A stretch of DNA of 64,000 nt from DASPJR01 sp035628505 (GCA_035628505.1 DASPJR010000127.1:1-64000), one strand, 5' to 3'; shown: positions 27,114-36,410, counted from the stretch's first letter. Program-made: numbers and translations. Notes: a model not told the origin generated them from the letters alone.

Positions 27114-27152
27114 GGCCACTCCAGGCCCAAGGGTCCCCTGCCTGGAGTGGCC
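27114..27152 (-). promoter_or_regulatory. Intergenic 12-bp hairpin between two secreted-protein genes
   Basis: Arms 27114-27125 (ggccactccagg) and 27141-27152 (cctggagtggcc) are exact reverse complements with a 15-base loop that can itself pair. On the minus strand it ends shortly before the AAAGGAGGG of the small gene and has no T-tract, so it looks like an mRNA stability or processing element rather than a terminator. Confidence 0.6.
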
Positions 27153-27173
27153 GCGCCAACCACGACAGCGTAC

Positions 27174-28823
27174 TTACTCTGATCCCCGGTGTTTCAGAGC
27201 CTTGCCGGGTTCGCGTTTTTGACCCTTCTCCTTCTGCTCGTCGTCATCGTCGTTCTTCCTGACGCGTTCGTCGCTGCGTGCTTTCTCTCGCAGACGCTCG
27301 ACGCGCTCAGTCTTCTGCACCGCGGCGTCGTTCCGCCGGGAGTGCGCGCCGCGATTCTCCTGCGCCGCGCCCGGCACTGGCGTGGCCATCACGTCGGCAT
27401 TTCCCTGCGGAGCGCGCGCCCGGCGATCATTCTCCGGCTGCGCCTTTTTCTCAGGCTTGCTCGCACGCTCTGTCTTTTCCGGCTTGCTCATGCGCTCAGT
27501 TTTTTCCTGCGCCGCACGCTTCTCAAGCTCGCGGATGCGCTCCTGCTTGTTCTCTTCGGCTTGCGCCTGACTGAGGTTTGCCCGTAGATGCTTTTCTTCG
27601 TTCAGGCGTACCTGCGCATTGCGTTCGGCGGCCTCCGACTGTCTCTTTGCAGGCACAGTCTTCGCAGCCGGAGCAGCCTCCGTGCGTGATCGCTTTGGCA
27701 TGTTTGCGCGTGCATGGCTCTTGCTGATCGCCTCCGCCGGATTCAGCGGCGCTTCCCGCGAGACGGCTGGCTTGAAGGCCACGATACGGTTGTGGCTGCG
27801 GCGCTCGCGCGGAATCGGCTGACCGGCCTCGACGCTGCCTTCGCTGACGGTGACCGTCTCCAGTTTCTGGCGCGTTCGCGACGAAACTTCCTGTGGCGGA
27901 ACACCTGCATTGATGATGCGGTTGTCGTTGTAGACGTAGGTGTTCTTCACCACCGTCGTCTGGTTGTAAATGTTCGTCACGCGCGAACGGGGCACGGCCA
28001 CGGACGCGACGTTTGATTCCAGGAAGCGGTCGCACGGCACGAAGGAGTAATGGCGATCGCTCAGCCCGAAATCGAAATTCAGTCCGACGCTCACACCTTT
28101 AAAGCGGAAGCCCACGCCCGCTTCGAAGCGCGCTTCCGGCGGAAGCGGCGCCCAGCCGTAATAGCTGTCGCACGCACGCCAGTGCACCCACGCGGGCGCC
28201 CATTCGGTATCGGGCACCCACACCCAGTAATGCCGGGGATGCGCGACCCAGCGGCCGTAATGAAATGCGGCCCAACCCCACGGATAGAATGATTCCCAGT
28301 ACCAGCCGTGGTCAGTCCAGATCCAGTGGCCGTCGTGCGCGTATGGGCGCCAGTCGGAGACGCGCGAAATCACCGTCGGCTGCCACACCCAGCCGTACTG
28401 CTCATCGCGGTACCAGGTTCCGTGCGGCGCCAGCGCTTCATAAAAGAAGCTGATGTTGACCTTCTCGCCGGGCGCGTAAACGGGTGTGTTCTCCGGAACA
28501 GGCGCGACATAGTCGCCAGCCGGCACGTCGCTTTGCGGAGTCGATTCGGCCTCGGCGACTGGCTTGGCGCCTGCGCGCAAATTCTTGCCATGATCGATCA
28601 TGCTGACGATCACCGTCGCCGAGACGCCGGCCTTCTCGAGTTCTGTGAGTTCATCTGCGGTCGGGTCGTAAGCGACATCCGAAGCCTGGATGAACGCCAG
28701 CATGACCTCGTTACTGGTCCCAGCGCGCTGCAGCTTCAGAATTTCCTCGATCCCTTCCGAAGCGTTAACGGCCGACGCAGTCACCCACAATAAAGCAAGC
28801 ACAGCGGTAGTTGTGTGTCGCAT
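27174..28823 (-). CDS. Secreted DUF6600 (YXWGXW-type) protein
   Basis: 549 residues from the ATG at 28823, seven bases after AAAGGAGG, giving a signal peptide (HTTTAVLALLWVTASAVNA, cut near SEGIE). Residues 25-78 are the helical module shared with the 87-residue neighbour. Residues about 128-235 form the tryptophan-rich DUF6600 domain (HGTWYRDEQYGWVWQP, SDWRPYAHDGHW, WGWAAFHYGRWV, WAPAWVHWRACDSYYGWAPL). From about 330 to the end the protein is highly charged, Arg/Lys/Glu rich with EKTERMSKPEKTERASKPEK-like repeats, probably disordered and coiled. It should be periplasmic or surface-exposed. DUF6600 has no settled function. The small gene follows after 82 bases. Confidence 0.85.
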   Translation of the reverse strand: MRHTTTAVLALLWVTASAVNASEGIEEILKLQRAGTSNEVMLAFIQASDVAYDPTADELTELEKAGVSATVIVSMIDHGKNLRAGAKPVAEAESTPQSDVPAGDYVAPVPENTPVYAPGEKVNISFFYEALAPHGTWYRDEQYGWVWQPTVISRVSDWRPYAHDGHWIWTDHGWYWESFYPWGWAAFHYGRWVAHPRHYWVWVPDTEWAPAWVHWRACDSYYGWAPLPPEARFEAGVGFRFKGVSVGLNFDFGLSDRHYSFVPCDRFLESNVASVAVPRSRVTNIYNQTTVVKNTYVYNDNRIINAGVPPQEVSSRTRQKLETVTVSEGSVEAGQPIPRERRSHNRIVAFKPAVSREAPLNPAEAISKSHARANMPKRSRTEAAPAAKTVPAKRQSEAAERNAQVRLNEEKHLRANLSQAQAEENKQERIRELEKRAAQEKTERMSKPEKTERASKPEKKAQPENDRRARAPQGNADVMATPVPGAAQENRGAHSRRNDAAVQKTERVERLREKARSDERVRKNDDDDEQKEKGQKREPGKALKHRGSE

Positions 28824-29184
28824 GGTTGCACCTCCTTTACTAAGCGGGCTCTTGATAGAGCCTTCCAGCCAAAACAACGCTTGCGGGAGATCACATGAAG
28901 CAACTGGAACGGCCAGAAACGCTGCACCACGTTGATCTGAGAACCCATTCAGCCACAACGCGTTATGTGTATTTTCAGGGCGAAAAATCGGCGTATTCCG
29001 TCTCAAAATCGGTGTGTACGATGGATTTTGAACGCGATACCGGTTTTGTTCAAAATGGCAGATCAGCAGTGCACGCCTCTGCCGAATTCATTTTCAGCCA
29101 ATATGTAAAGCGGCGTGACTCCAAGTGACCAGTCCGGTTTAGATAGATACGTGTAAGACTCTTTCAACAGCTGGATCGCGCTTC
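28824..29184. other. Divergent intergenic region, no gene assigned
   Basis: 361 bases separate the divergent DUF6600 and PSCyt genes. A 77-codon + frame (28895-29128) is open, but it lacks a ribosome site and any recognisable pattern. The stretch is lower in GC than the flanking genes and should hold both promoters, although no convincing -35/-10 pair was found. Confidence 0.5.
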
Positions 29185-32172
29185 ATGCTGCGTCTGCACC
29201 CCATATTATTGCTCAGCCTGATTGCTGCCGTCTCGCAGGGCGGTGAACCACAGGCGGACCCGGCCGCACACAAGGAAAATGTCGAATTCTTCGAAAAGAA
29301 GATCCGCCCTGTCCTGGTCGAAGCCTGCTACAAATGCCACAGTGTCGAAAGTGGCAAGAGCAAAGGCGGCCTTCTCCTGGACAGCCGCGAAGGGCTTCTT
29401 AAAGGAGGCCACACCGGCCCTGCCGTCGTTCCCGGCGATCTCGAACGCAGCCTGCTGATCAAGGCCATCCGTTACGAGCAGGACGAACTCGAGATGCCGC
29501 CGATGGACCGACTGTCGGCGCAGCAGATCGCCGACTTTGAAACCTGGATCAAGAATGGCGCCTCCGATCCGCGCGCGCGTACAGCACCGCCGCCAACGCC
29601 CGCGGAAACGATCGACTTCGAGAAAGCCCGCACCTTCTGGTCGTTCCAGCCCGTCAAAGAGCCGGCGATTCCCGCGGTGAAAGACAAGGCCTGGCCACGC
29701 AACCCGATCGACGCGTTCATCCTGGCAAAGCTCGAAGAGAAGAACATCCGCCCGGCTCCGCCTGCCGACAAGCGCACGCTGATCCGCCGCGCGACGTTTG
29801 ATCTGACCGGGCTGCCGCCTTCTCCGGCTGATATCGACGCGTTCCTGGCAGACACCTCGCCGCAAGCCTTCGAAAAAGTCATCGATCGCCTGCTGGCCTC
29901 GAGACACTACGGCGAAGCCTGGGGCCGGCACTGGCTGGACCTCGCCCGCTACGCCGACACCGCCGGCGAGAGCGCCGATTACCCGATTCCGCAGGCCTGG
30001 CGTTACCGCAATTACGTAATTGATGCGTTCAATAAGGATAAGCCGTACGATCAGTTCATCCGCGAACAGATTGCAGGCGATCTGCTTCCGAGCACCAGCG
30101 AAGCCGAGAAGCATGAAAGGATCATCGCCACCGGCTTCGTCGCTTCAGCGCGCCGCTTCAGCGTCGATCCGGACAGCGTGCATCACCTGACCATCGAAGA
30201 CAGCATCGACACGATGGGCCGCGCGATCCTTGGCCTCACGCTGAGCTGTTCGCGCTGCCACGACCACAAGTTCGATCCGATTCCCACGAGCGACTATTAC
30301 GCGCTGTATGGCATCTTTAACAGCACGCGCTACCCTTTCCCGGGCAGCGAGAACAAGAAGTTTCAGCGCGACTTCGTCTCGCTGGCGACGGCTGAAGAAA
30401 TGAAGCCTGTGCTGGAATACGATAAACTCATCGATGCCCAGCGTAAGGAAGTTGAACGGCTCGAGAAGGAAAAGAAAGCGATCGAGGCCGAGCCGGAAAC
30501 AGGTCCAAAGCCCCGCCCTGCTCTCCCCGAATCCGCGAGGGGCGAAAACCTGGTCAGCCCGGATTACGTGAAAGACTTTCGCCTTGGATGCAGCCCCGAT
30601 CAAGCCGTGCGTGACGTGGTTGCCGCTGAAAACCAGCCCTTTACCTCGGCGCTGAGAATCACGACGAAGAAAAAGCCTTCAAACGCCTGGGAAGTCCAGC
30701 TTTCAACGCAAACCATAGCATCCATCGAGACGGGCGATGTGCTGGTGGCCACCTTCTATGCGCGCGTGTGCGACGCAGCGCCGAAAACTCAAGCCGGCGC
30801 CGAGATCATCGTCGAATCCACCGGTCCGAACTATGAGCAGATTTTCGGACAGGCGCTGAAGATCGGGACCGAATGGACGAAATTCGAGTTCGCTCTGCTG
30901 GCGCGAAAGGGCTTCGAAGCGCAGAAGGCACAGGTCAACCTGCGCCTGGGTTTCGGCGAGCACACCATCGAAGTCGGCGGACTGGACGTGAAAACCTACA
31001 GGAAGTCGCTGGCCGGCACCGAGTTCGTCAAGAGTTTGCAGGGCAACAAGAAGGAGCGCATCAATGCCGCGCGCGTCACCCTCGAAGCCGAACGCAGAAA
31101 GCTCGAGAAGCTGATGGCTAAAGCGCCTGAAGTTCCCAAGGCCTACGCGCTGGCCGAGGGCACTCCGCAGAATGTTCGCATTCACCTGCGCGGCGAGCCC
31201 AGCAAGCCGGGAGAAGAAGCCAGACGCGGCTTCCTGCAGATCCTTGGCGGCCAGAAACTCCCTGAGAGTTGCAAAGGCAGCGGGCGGCTGGAACTGGCCG
31301 GCTGGCTGACAGATTCAAAGAATCCGCTGACCGCGCGCGTGATGGTCAACCGCATCTGGCAATACCACTTCGGAAAGGGCCTCGTCCAGACGCCCAGCGA
31401 CTTCGGCAAGCAAGGCCGCGCGCCGACGCATCCGGAACTGCTCGACTACCTGGCCCGGCGCTTCGTTGAAGGCGGCTGGTCGATCAAGGCCATGCATAAG
31501 ATGATGATGCTCTCGCAGACATATCAGCTCGCCAGCCAGTATCCTGCCGGCGAGGAAAAGCCCGAGTACGCTGTGGCAGACGCGAATAACGAACTGCTGC
31601 GCAAGTTCAACCGCCGCCGCCTGGATGCCGAGGAGATTCGCGACGCCCTTCTGGCGCTGAGCGGCACGCTGGACGCCACACCCGGGCAGGCGCATCCGTT
31701 TGAACATCCCAGCAAATGGGGCTACACGCAGCACAACCAGTTCTTCGCTGTATACGAAACGAAGAAGCGCAGCGTCTATGTCATGCAGCAGCGCCTGCGT
31801 CGCCATCCATTCTTCTCCACGTTCGATGGCGCGGATACCAACCAGACCACCGCCGTGCGGCTGATCAGCAGCACGTCGCTGCAGGCGCTGTTCATGATGA
31901 ACGACAAGTTCGCGCATGAAATGGCGCAATCGTTCGCGCGGCGAGTGCTAGGCGAAGGCAAAGACGAGGCCGGATGCCTTTCGCGCGCCTATCAGCTGGC
32001 GTTTGGACGCGAGGCGTCAGCGGATGAAGCGCGTCAGATCAGCGCCTACCTCGCGCAGACGCGGGAGCTCGACAAGCTAAAGGCGCTGCCCGAAGATACG
32101 AAAAGACATGCGGCATGGTCCGGGCTGGCGCGCGTAATGTTCAGCAGCAATGAATTCATGTTCGTGGATTAA
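29185..32172 (+). CDS. PSCyt1/DUF1549/DUF1553 (PSD1) cytochrome-type secreted protein
   Basis: 995 residues with a signal peptide (RLHPILLLSLIAAVSQGG). Near the N-terminus CYKCH (residues 48-52) is a haem c attachment site in the planctomycete cytochrome C domain, with MPP as likely distal Met ligand region about 55 residues on (ELEMPPMDRLS). DUF1549 follows (FWSFQPVKEPAIP, RATFDLTGLPPSPADIDAFL, HWLDLARYADTAG, and the SCSRCHDHKFDPIP motif, a second possible haem or metal site). An inserted beta domain comes next (about 430-620), then DUF1553 (NRIWQYHFGKGLVQTPSDFGKQG). This family is hugely expanded in Planctomycetota and some Acidobacteriota and is thought to take part in polysaccharide metabolism with DUF1501 partners. 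The DUF1501 gene lies 28 bases downstream. Confidence 0.93.
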   Translation: MLRLHPILLLSLIAAVSQGGEPQADPAAHKENVEFFEKKIRPVLVEACYKCHSVESGKSKGGLLLDSREGLLKGGHTGPAVVPGDLERSLLIKAIRYEQDELEMPPMDRLSAQQIADFETWIKNGASDPRARTAPPPTPAETIDFEKARTFWSFQPVKEPAIPAVKDKAWPRNPIDAFILAKLEEKNIRPAPPADKRTLIRRATFDLTGLPPSPADIDAFLADTSPQAFEKVIDRLLASRHYGEAWGRHWLDLARYADTAGESADYPIPQAWRYRNYVIDAFNKDKPYDQFIREQIAGDLLPSTSEAEKHERIIATGFVASARRFSVDPDSVHHLTIEDSIDTMGRAILGLTLSCSRCHDHKFDPIPTSDYYALYGIFNSTRYPFPGSENKKFQRDFVSLATAEEMKPVLEYDKLIDAQRKEVERLEKEKKAIEAEPETGPKPRPALPESARGENLVSPDYVKDFRLGCSPDQAVRDVVAAENQPFTSALRITTKKKPSNAWEVQLSTQTIASIETGDVLVATFYARVCDAAPKTQAGAEIIVESTGPNYEQIFGQALKIGTEWTKFEFALLARKGFEAQKAQVNLRLGFGEHTIEVGGLDVKTYRKSLAGTEFVKSLQGNKKERINAARVTLEAERRKLEKLMAKAPEVPKAYALAEGTPQNVRIHLRGEPSKPGEEARRGFLQILGGQKLPESCKGSGRLELAGWLTDSKNPLTARVMVNRIWQYHFGKGLVQTPSDFGKQGRAPTHPELLDYLARRFVEGGWSIKAMHKMMMLSQTYQLASQYPAGEEKPEYAVADANNELLRKFNRRRLDAEEIRDALLALSGTLDATPGQAHPFEHPSKWGYTQHNQFFAVYETKKRSVYVMQQRLRRHPFFSTFDGADTNQTTAVRLISSTSLQALFMMNDKFAHEMAQSFARRVLGEGKDEAGCLSRAYQLAFGREASADEARQISAYLAQTRELDKLKALPEDTKRHAAWSGLARVMFSSNEFMFVD

Positions 32173-32200
32173 GCTGTACGCTTAATCGTGAGGGGAACAA

Positions 32201-33598
32201 ATGGACGATACAACCTGCGGCTGTTCCAGGCGTCAAGCCATTCGCTCGCTGCTCGGCGGCTCTCTTCTGCTGCCGGCCATTCTCAGTGATCTGTCTTCGG
32301 CCGGCGAGCCGCAAGCCTCCGCTGATCCGCTTGCCCCGCGCGCTCCGCATTTTCCGGCGAAGGCCAAGCGCGTAATCTTCCTCTATATGAGCGGCGGGGT
32401 CTCGCACGTCGACTCCTTCGATTACAAACCCAGGCTGTTCGCCGATGCTGGAAAAAGCGTGGCGGGCGAAGGCCATAAGAAAAAGCCGCGCTTCCTCACC
32501 CGTCCGCGCTGGGATTTCAAACCGCGCGGAAAGTGCGGCACGGAAGTGAGCGAGCTCTTCCCGCACATCGCCGAATGCATGGACGACATCTGCCTGATCC
32601 GCTCCATGAGGACCGATCACGGCAACCACTTCGAAGCGACGCTGCAGATTCATACCGGATCGTTCACGTTCGCGCGCCCGAGCATCGGATCGTGGCTGAG
32701 CTATGGACTTGGAACGTTCAATCAGAACCTGCCCTCGTTCGTGGTGCTCGCGCCGCAGTTGCCGTACGCCGGAGGCCAGGTATGGGGTTCCGATTTCCTG
32801 CCCGGCTGCCACCAGGGCGTGCGCGTGGTTCCTGGAAGCGAGCCGATCCCGAATATCAACCGCCGGCTGGAATCTGAAGCGCTTCAGAACACCGACCTGG
32901 CGCTGCTCGAATTTCTAAACAAGCAGCACATGGCCCAGCGCCAGAACGATCCGGCGCTGGCTGCGCGCATCAAATCGTTCGAGACTGCGTACGGGATGCA
33001 GCGCGAAGCGCCGGATGTGTTTGATCTTACGAAAGAGAGCGACGCGACGCTGAAGCTTTATGGCCTGGAGCGCGGCAGTTCCAAGGGCTTCGCCTGGCAG
33101 TGCCTCGTCGCCCGGCGCATGGCCGAGCGCGGCGTGCGCTTCATTGAGCTGATCGACGTTGGCGCGAGCAACAACTGGGACGCTCACGGCGACATGGATA
33201 CGCACGCGCCTCTCGCGCGCAATGTCGACAGGCCAGTCGCGGCCCTGCTGAAAGACCTTAAGTCGCGCGGCATGCTGGATGAGACGCTGGTGGTCTGGAC
33301 CACTGAGTTCGGCCGCACGCCCTTCTGCGAAAAAGCCGATCAGAAGGGCCGCGAGCATCACCGGCTGGCGTTTTCATCGTGGCTGGCCGGCGGTGGCGTG
33401 AAAGCCGGCACCGCCTACGGCAAGACCGATGAATACGGAATTGACGTGGCCGAAAAAGGCGTGCACGTTCACGATTTCCACGCAACGATCCTGCATCTGC
33501 TTGGGCTTGATCACGAAAAGCTGACGTACCGCCATGCTGGGCGCGATTTCAGGCTCACCGACGTGCATGGAAACGTGGTGAAAGATATCGTGGCCTAG
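32201..33598 (+). CDS. DUF1501 Tat-exported sulfatase-like protein
   Basis: 465 residues. A twin-arginine signal (SRRQAIRSLLGGSLLLPAIL, Arg10-Arg11) indicates folded export. The body is the DUF1501 family, alkaline-phosphatase/sulfatase-like in fold: KRVIFLYMSGGVSHVDSFDYKP near the start (here residues about 57-78), MRTDHGNHFEATLQIHTGS, NNWDAHGDMDTHAPLARNVD, and VVWTTEFGRTPFCE with GREHHRLAFSSWLAGGGVK. GAGGGGAAC stands before the ATG at 32201. It nearly always accompanies a DUF1553 protein, as here, and the two probably work together outside the cytoplasm. The reaction is not established. The only Cys residues near the N-terminus precede the Tat motif. Confidence 0.93.
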   Translation: MDDTTCGCSRRQAIRSLLGGSLLLPAILSDLSSAGEPQASADPLAPRAPHFPAKAKRVIFLYMSGGVSHVDSFDYKPRLFADAGKSVAGEGHKKKPRFLTRPRWDFKPRGKCGTEVSELFPHIAECMDDICLIRSMRTDHGNHFEATLQIHTGSFTFARPSIGSWLSYGLGTFNQNLPSFVVLAPQLPYAGGQVWGSDFLPGCHQGVRVVPGSEPIPNINRRLESEALQNTDLALLEFLNKQHMAQRQNDPALAARIKSFETAYGMQREAPDVFDLTKESDATLKLYGLERGSSKGFAWQCLVARRMAERGVRFIELIDVGASNNWDAHGDMDTHAPLARNVDRPVAALLKDLKSRGMLDETLVVWTTEFGRTPFCEKADQKGREHHRLAFSSWLAGGGVKAGTAYGKTDEYGIDVAEKGVHVHDFHATILHLLGLDHEKLTYRHAGRDFRLTDVHGNVVKDIVA

Positions 33599-33602
33599 GC
33601 TC

Positions 33603-34556
33603 TTAGACGGCTGCCGCTTCGATGCGGTTCTTGCCGCGCTGCTTGGCGAGGTAGAGCGCCTGGTCGGCGCGATGAACGAGGCTGTCAATTCCGGCATCAT
33701 TCCGGTGTGCCGTCGCGGCGCCGATGCTGACCGTCAATTTCAAAGCCGTGTTCGCCAGTGAAATGCTCGCCTCGCGAACTGCTTTCACAATTTTATCACC
33801 GGCATGCAGGGCGCCATCCAGTGACGTGTCCGGCAGCACAGCCAGGAATTCCTCCCCGCCGTAGCGGCCGACGCTGTCGGTCACGCGCATGGATTGGCTG
33901 AGCGTATCAGCGACGAACTTCAGCGCCTGATCGCCGGCCAGATGTCCGTAGCTGTCGTTGACTGCTTTAAAATCGTCGGCATCGATGATCAGGATCGAAA
34001 GTTCGCGGCCGTAGCGCTGCCAGCGTGCCCACTCCTGCGCGGCGACATCCATGACGGTGCGTCGATTGAGCAGGCAGGTCAGCGAGTCTTCACGTACCAG
34101 GCGCCGCAACTGCTCGTTGGCCCGCGCCAGTTCTTCCTTCGCCAGCTTCTGATCTGTGATGTCGCGGCTGATTCCAACAAGCCCGGTGACAATACCTTTG
34201 GGGTCGCGCAGCGGAACCTTGGTCGTCGACAGCCAGCGCAGGTTTCCGTCCTTGTCACGATACGGCTCTTCGCGGTTGAACAGCGGCTTTCCCGTGCTGA
34301 TCACCTCGAGGTCGTCTGCGTGAAAGCGTTCGGCGATCTCCGGCGGGAAGAAATCGAACACGGTGCGGCCGATCACTTCTTCGGGGCTGTTTACTCCTAG
34401 AATCTGCTGATCAGCGGCGTTATCGATAACGTAGCGGCCCTGTGCGTCTTTGGCGTAAATGAAGTCCGGGATGTTGTCGATCAGCGTTTTTAATAGCTGG
34501 CTGTCGCCATGAGCGATGATGCTGCGAAACGGAATCGGCGAACTGGACATGTTCAT
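33603..34556 (-). CDS. PAS-GGDEF diguanylate cyclase
   Basis: About 317 residues from the ATG at 34556 (alternatives: ATG 34550, TTG 34568). A PAS/PAC sensor (about 15-140) includes NIPDFIYAKDAQGRYVIDN and the PAC strand VTGLVGISRDITDQK. A short helix leads to the GGDEF domain (DSLTCLLNRRTVMDV, DADDFKAVNDSYGH). The active-site GGEEF is intact, and the inhibitory I-site RVTD lies five residues before it. It should therefore make cyclic di-GMP and be product-inhibited. There is no membrane segment, so the PAS signal is cytosolic. It is a lone gene convergent with the DUF1501 gene (4-base gap between stops). No EAL or PilZ protein is in the window. Confidence 0.93.
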   Translation of the reverse strand: MNMSSSPIPFRSIIAHGDSQLLKTLIDNIPDFIYAKDAQGRYVIDNAADQQILGVNSPEEVIGRTVFDFFPPEIAERFHADDLEVISTGKPLFNREEPYRDKDGNLRWLSTTKVPLRDPKGIVTGLVGISRDITDQKLAKEELARANEQLRRLVREDSLTCLLNRRTVMDVAAQEWARWQRYGRELSILIIDADDFKAVNDSYGHLAGDQALKFVADTLSQSMRVTDSVGRYGGEEFLAVLPDTSLDGALHAGDKIVKAVREASISLANTALKLTVSIGAATAHRNDAGIDSLVHRADQALYLAKQRGKNRIEAAAV

Positions 34557-34650
34557 CGCTGACCACAAAGCCCCTGGGGTAGCGATAAATTATTCAGCCG
34601 CGGGATGATTTCCACTTCGCATCTGCAGCTGCTTGCTCACGCTTGCATGT

Positions 34651-34848
34651 TCAGCCCAGCAGGCGCACGTCCCATCCGCACTGGCGCAGCATTTCAAACT
34701 GTTTTTCGGAGAGCTGCGTGCCGGGTAGCAGGCTTAAGCCGGGGGGAACTTTGGCCGGACCGCTTCCGGTGGCGACGCGCTGAATATAAAAGCAGGACAC
34801 TTTCTGCCGCTCGTCGTAGCTCTTATACAGAAACACCGTCGGCGCCAT
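34651..34848 (-). CDS. Small hypothetical protein
   Basis: 65 codons from an ATG with AAAGGAAC upstream. The sequence (FLYKSYDERQKVSCFYIQRV, later LLPGTQLSEKQFEMLRQCGWDVRLLG, broken here at LLPGTQL) reads like a small folded domain with balanced hydrophobic and polar residues rather than a random frame. I do not recognise it. It lies between the cyclase and the decarboxylase gene and is divergent from the latter. Confidence 0.5.
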   Translation of the reverse strand: MAPTVFLYKSYDERQKVSCFYIQRVATGSGPAKVPPGLSLLPGTQLSEKQFEMLRQCGWDVRLLG

Positions 34849-34955
34849 TCAAACACGTTCCTTTTTCAGAGTGCTTCTACGGTAGCTCAGCGCAGCGGCT
34901 GGCGCAAGCAATACAGAAATTCAAAAAAAACTTTTTTGCTACGGGCCTTTGCATA

Positions 34956-34983
34956 TTGACACTGCGGGGATTGATTACATAGT
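34956..34983 (+). promoter_or_regulatory. Predicted sigma-70-type promoter of the decarboxylase gene
   Basis: TTGACA (34956-34961) is followed after 16 bases by CATAGT (34978-34983). An A8/T6 tract at 34924-34937 just upstream could act as an UP element. The leader to the ATG at 35059 would be about 70 bases. Confidence 0.5.
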
Positions 34984-35058
34984 ACCGACTTCTGAACGTG
35001 CCACCTTCCACGTGACTACAAGGCTCCGCAAAAGAGAAGGCCAAGACTGAGGATTGAG

Positions 35059-36360
35059 ATGAACGTTTCAGCACGTAGTCGCGTGACCGGTAAAATCGCC
35101 TTGGCAGCCAATCGCAGCACCGGTAACGGCAACGGCCACAAGTCGGTTCGCAACACGGCACCGGCAATCTCGTTGAATATGTTCAAACCCGTGCTGAACG
35201 AATCTCAGTTCGTGCCCGCGGAGGTGCACAAGACGCCTGCATCGATCATGAAGCAGAGCCTGCCCAAGCGCATCCGCTCGCTGATCAAGCTGCACGGTAC
35301 GCCCCTCCTGATTCTCGACAAATCGCGTCTCATTGAAGAATACAAGCGCTTCCGCCGGCTGCTGCCGCGCGTGCAGCTGTACTACGCAATTAAATCGAAT
35401 CCGCATCCGGATGTGATCAAGACCTTCCGCGACCTGGGGGCCTGCTACGACGTGGCCAGCGAAGGCGAGATGCGCCATGTCCTCAACCAGGGCGTCGCGC
35501 CCGAGCGCATCATCTTCGCCAACACAATCAAGCGTCCGGAAGCGCTCGAGTTCTGCCGCAAGCAGAAGATCAACTTTGTCACGTTCGACAACGAACCGGA
35601 GCTGTACAAGATCGCGAAGCATGCTCCGGGCTGCCGCGTGCTGGCGCGCATGAAAGTCAGCAACCTGGGCAGCATCGTGGAGCTGTCGCTCAAGTTCGGC
35701 GCCGACCAGGACCAGATCCTTCCGATGCTGGTCAAGGCAAAGTCACTGGGCCTCAAGCCCGAGGGCATCAGCTTCCACGTCGGCTCGCAATGCACCAACT
35801 TTGAAAACTACGAACGCGCATTCGAAGCGGCCGCGCATATCATGCGCGAGGCCCGAGCGAAAAACATCCCCTTCAACATTGTTGATATCGGCGGCGGCAT
35901 GCCCATCCGCCACTTTGACAGCGACAGCGTGACGATCGAAACCTTCGCGCGGCAGATGCGCCAGGAACTCGACCGTCTCTTCCCGAAGGACGTTCAGATC
36001 ATCGCCGAACCGGGGCGCGCGCTGGTCGGTCCGGCGGGGATGCTGATCACGCGTGTTGTCGGCCGTGCGATCCGCAATAACAAGAATTACTATTACCTCG
36101 ACGATGGAGTGTACGGCGATTTCTCAGGCATCGTCTTCGATCACTGCAAGTACCAGTTCAAGACGATCAAGCGCGGGCAGAAATTCGCGAGCATTCTCGC
36201 GGGTCCAACGTGCGATTCGTTCGACACGATATCGCTCAGCGAAGAACTGCCGGAGCTCGATGTGGGTGACGTGGTGTACGTTCCCAATATCGGCGCCTAC
36301 TCCTGCGCCAGCGCCCTGACGTTCAACGGCATCCCGCCGGCGAAGGTGCTGGTCGTTTGA
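35059..36360 (+). CDS. Group IV PLP-dependent ornithine/lysine-type decarboxylase
   Basis: 433 residues, an alanine-racemase-fold decarboxylase of the eukaryotic ornithine decarboxylase/LysA family. The PLP lysine is in YYAIKSNPHP (Lys112). HVGSQ (240-244), GGGMP (278-282) and AEPGRALVG (316-324) bind the cofactor phosphate. The C-terminal GPTCDSFD (Cys385, Asp386) contributes to the active site across the dimer. That motif and YLDDGVYGDFSG favour ornithine (or lysine) decarboxylation to a polyamine over diaminopimelate, where GPTCESGD is usual. The first 55 residues are an unusual Asn/Gly/Lys-rich extension with no signal peptide. The ATG has GAGGATTGAG upstream. A Uma2 gene follows after 75 bases with its own promoter. 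Confidence 0.88.
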   Translation: MNVSARSRVTGKIALAANRSTGNGNGHKSVRNTAPAISLNMFKPVLNESQFVPAEVHKTPASIMKQSLPKRIRSLIKLHGTPLLILDKSRLIEEYKRFRRLLPRVQLYYAIKSNPHPDVIKTFRDLGACYDVASEGEMRHVLNQGVAPERIIFANTIKRPEALEFCRKQKINFVTFDNEPELYKIAKHAPGCRVLARMKVSNLGSIVELSLKFGADQDQILPMLVKAKSLGLKPEGISFHVGSQCTNFENYERAFEAAAHIMREARAKNIPFNIVDIGGGMPIRHFDSDSVTIETFARQMRQELDRLFPKDVQIIAEPGRALVGPAGMLITRVVGRAIRNNKNYYYLDDGVYGDFSGIVFDHCKYQFKTIKRGQKFASILAGPTCDSFDTISLSEELPELDVGDVVYVPNIGAYSCASALTFNGIPPAKVLVV

Positions 36361-36401
36361 ACTGCGCTCTCCGTTTCCATGTCGCCTCCCCGCGATTGGC
36401 G

Positions 36402-36410
36402 TGCTATACT
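36402..36410 (+). promoter_or_regulatory. Extended -10 promoter of the Uma2 gene
   Basis: TGCTATACT is a near-consensus extended -10 element. It would start transcription about 20 bases before the ATG at 36436, with GAGGAAG in that leader as ribosome site. No good -35 is present, as expected for an extended -10. Confidence 0.5.

Noticed and set aside
28895..29128. 77-codon + frame in the DUF6600/PSCyt spacer
   Set aside because: No ribosome site, no patterned sequence; kept as intergenic.
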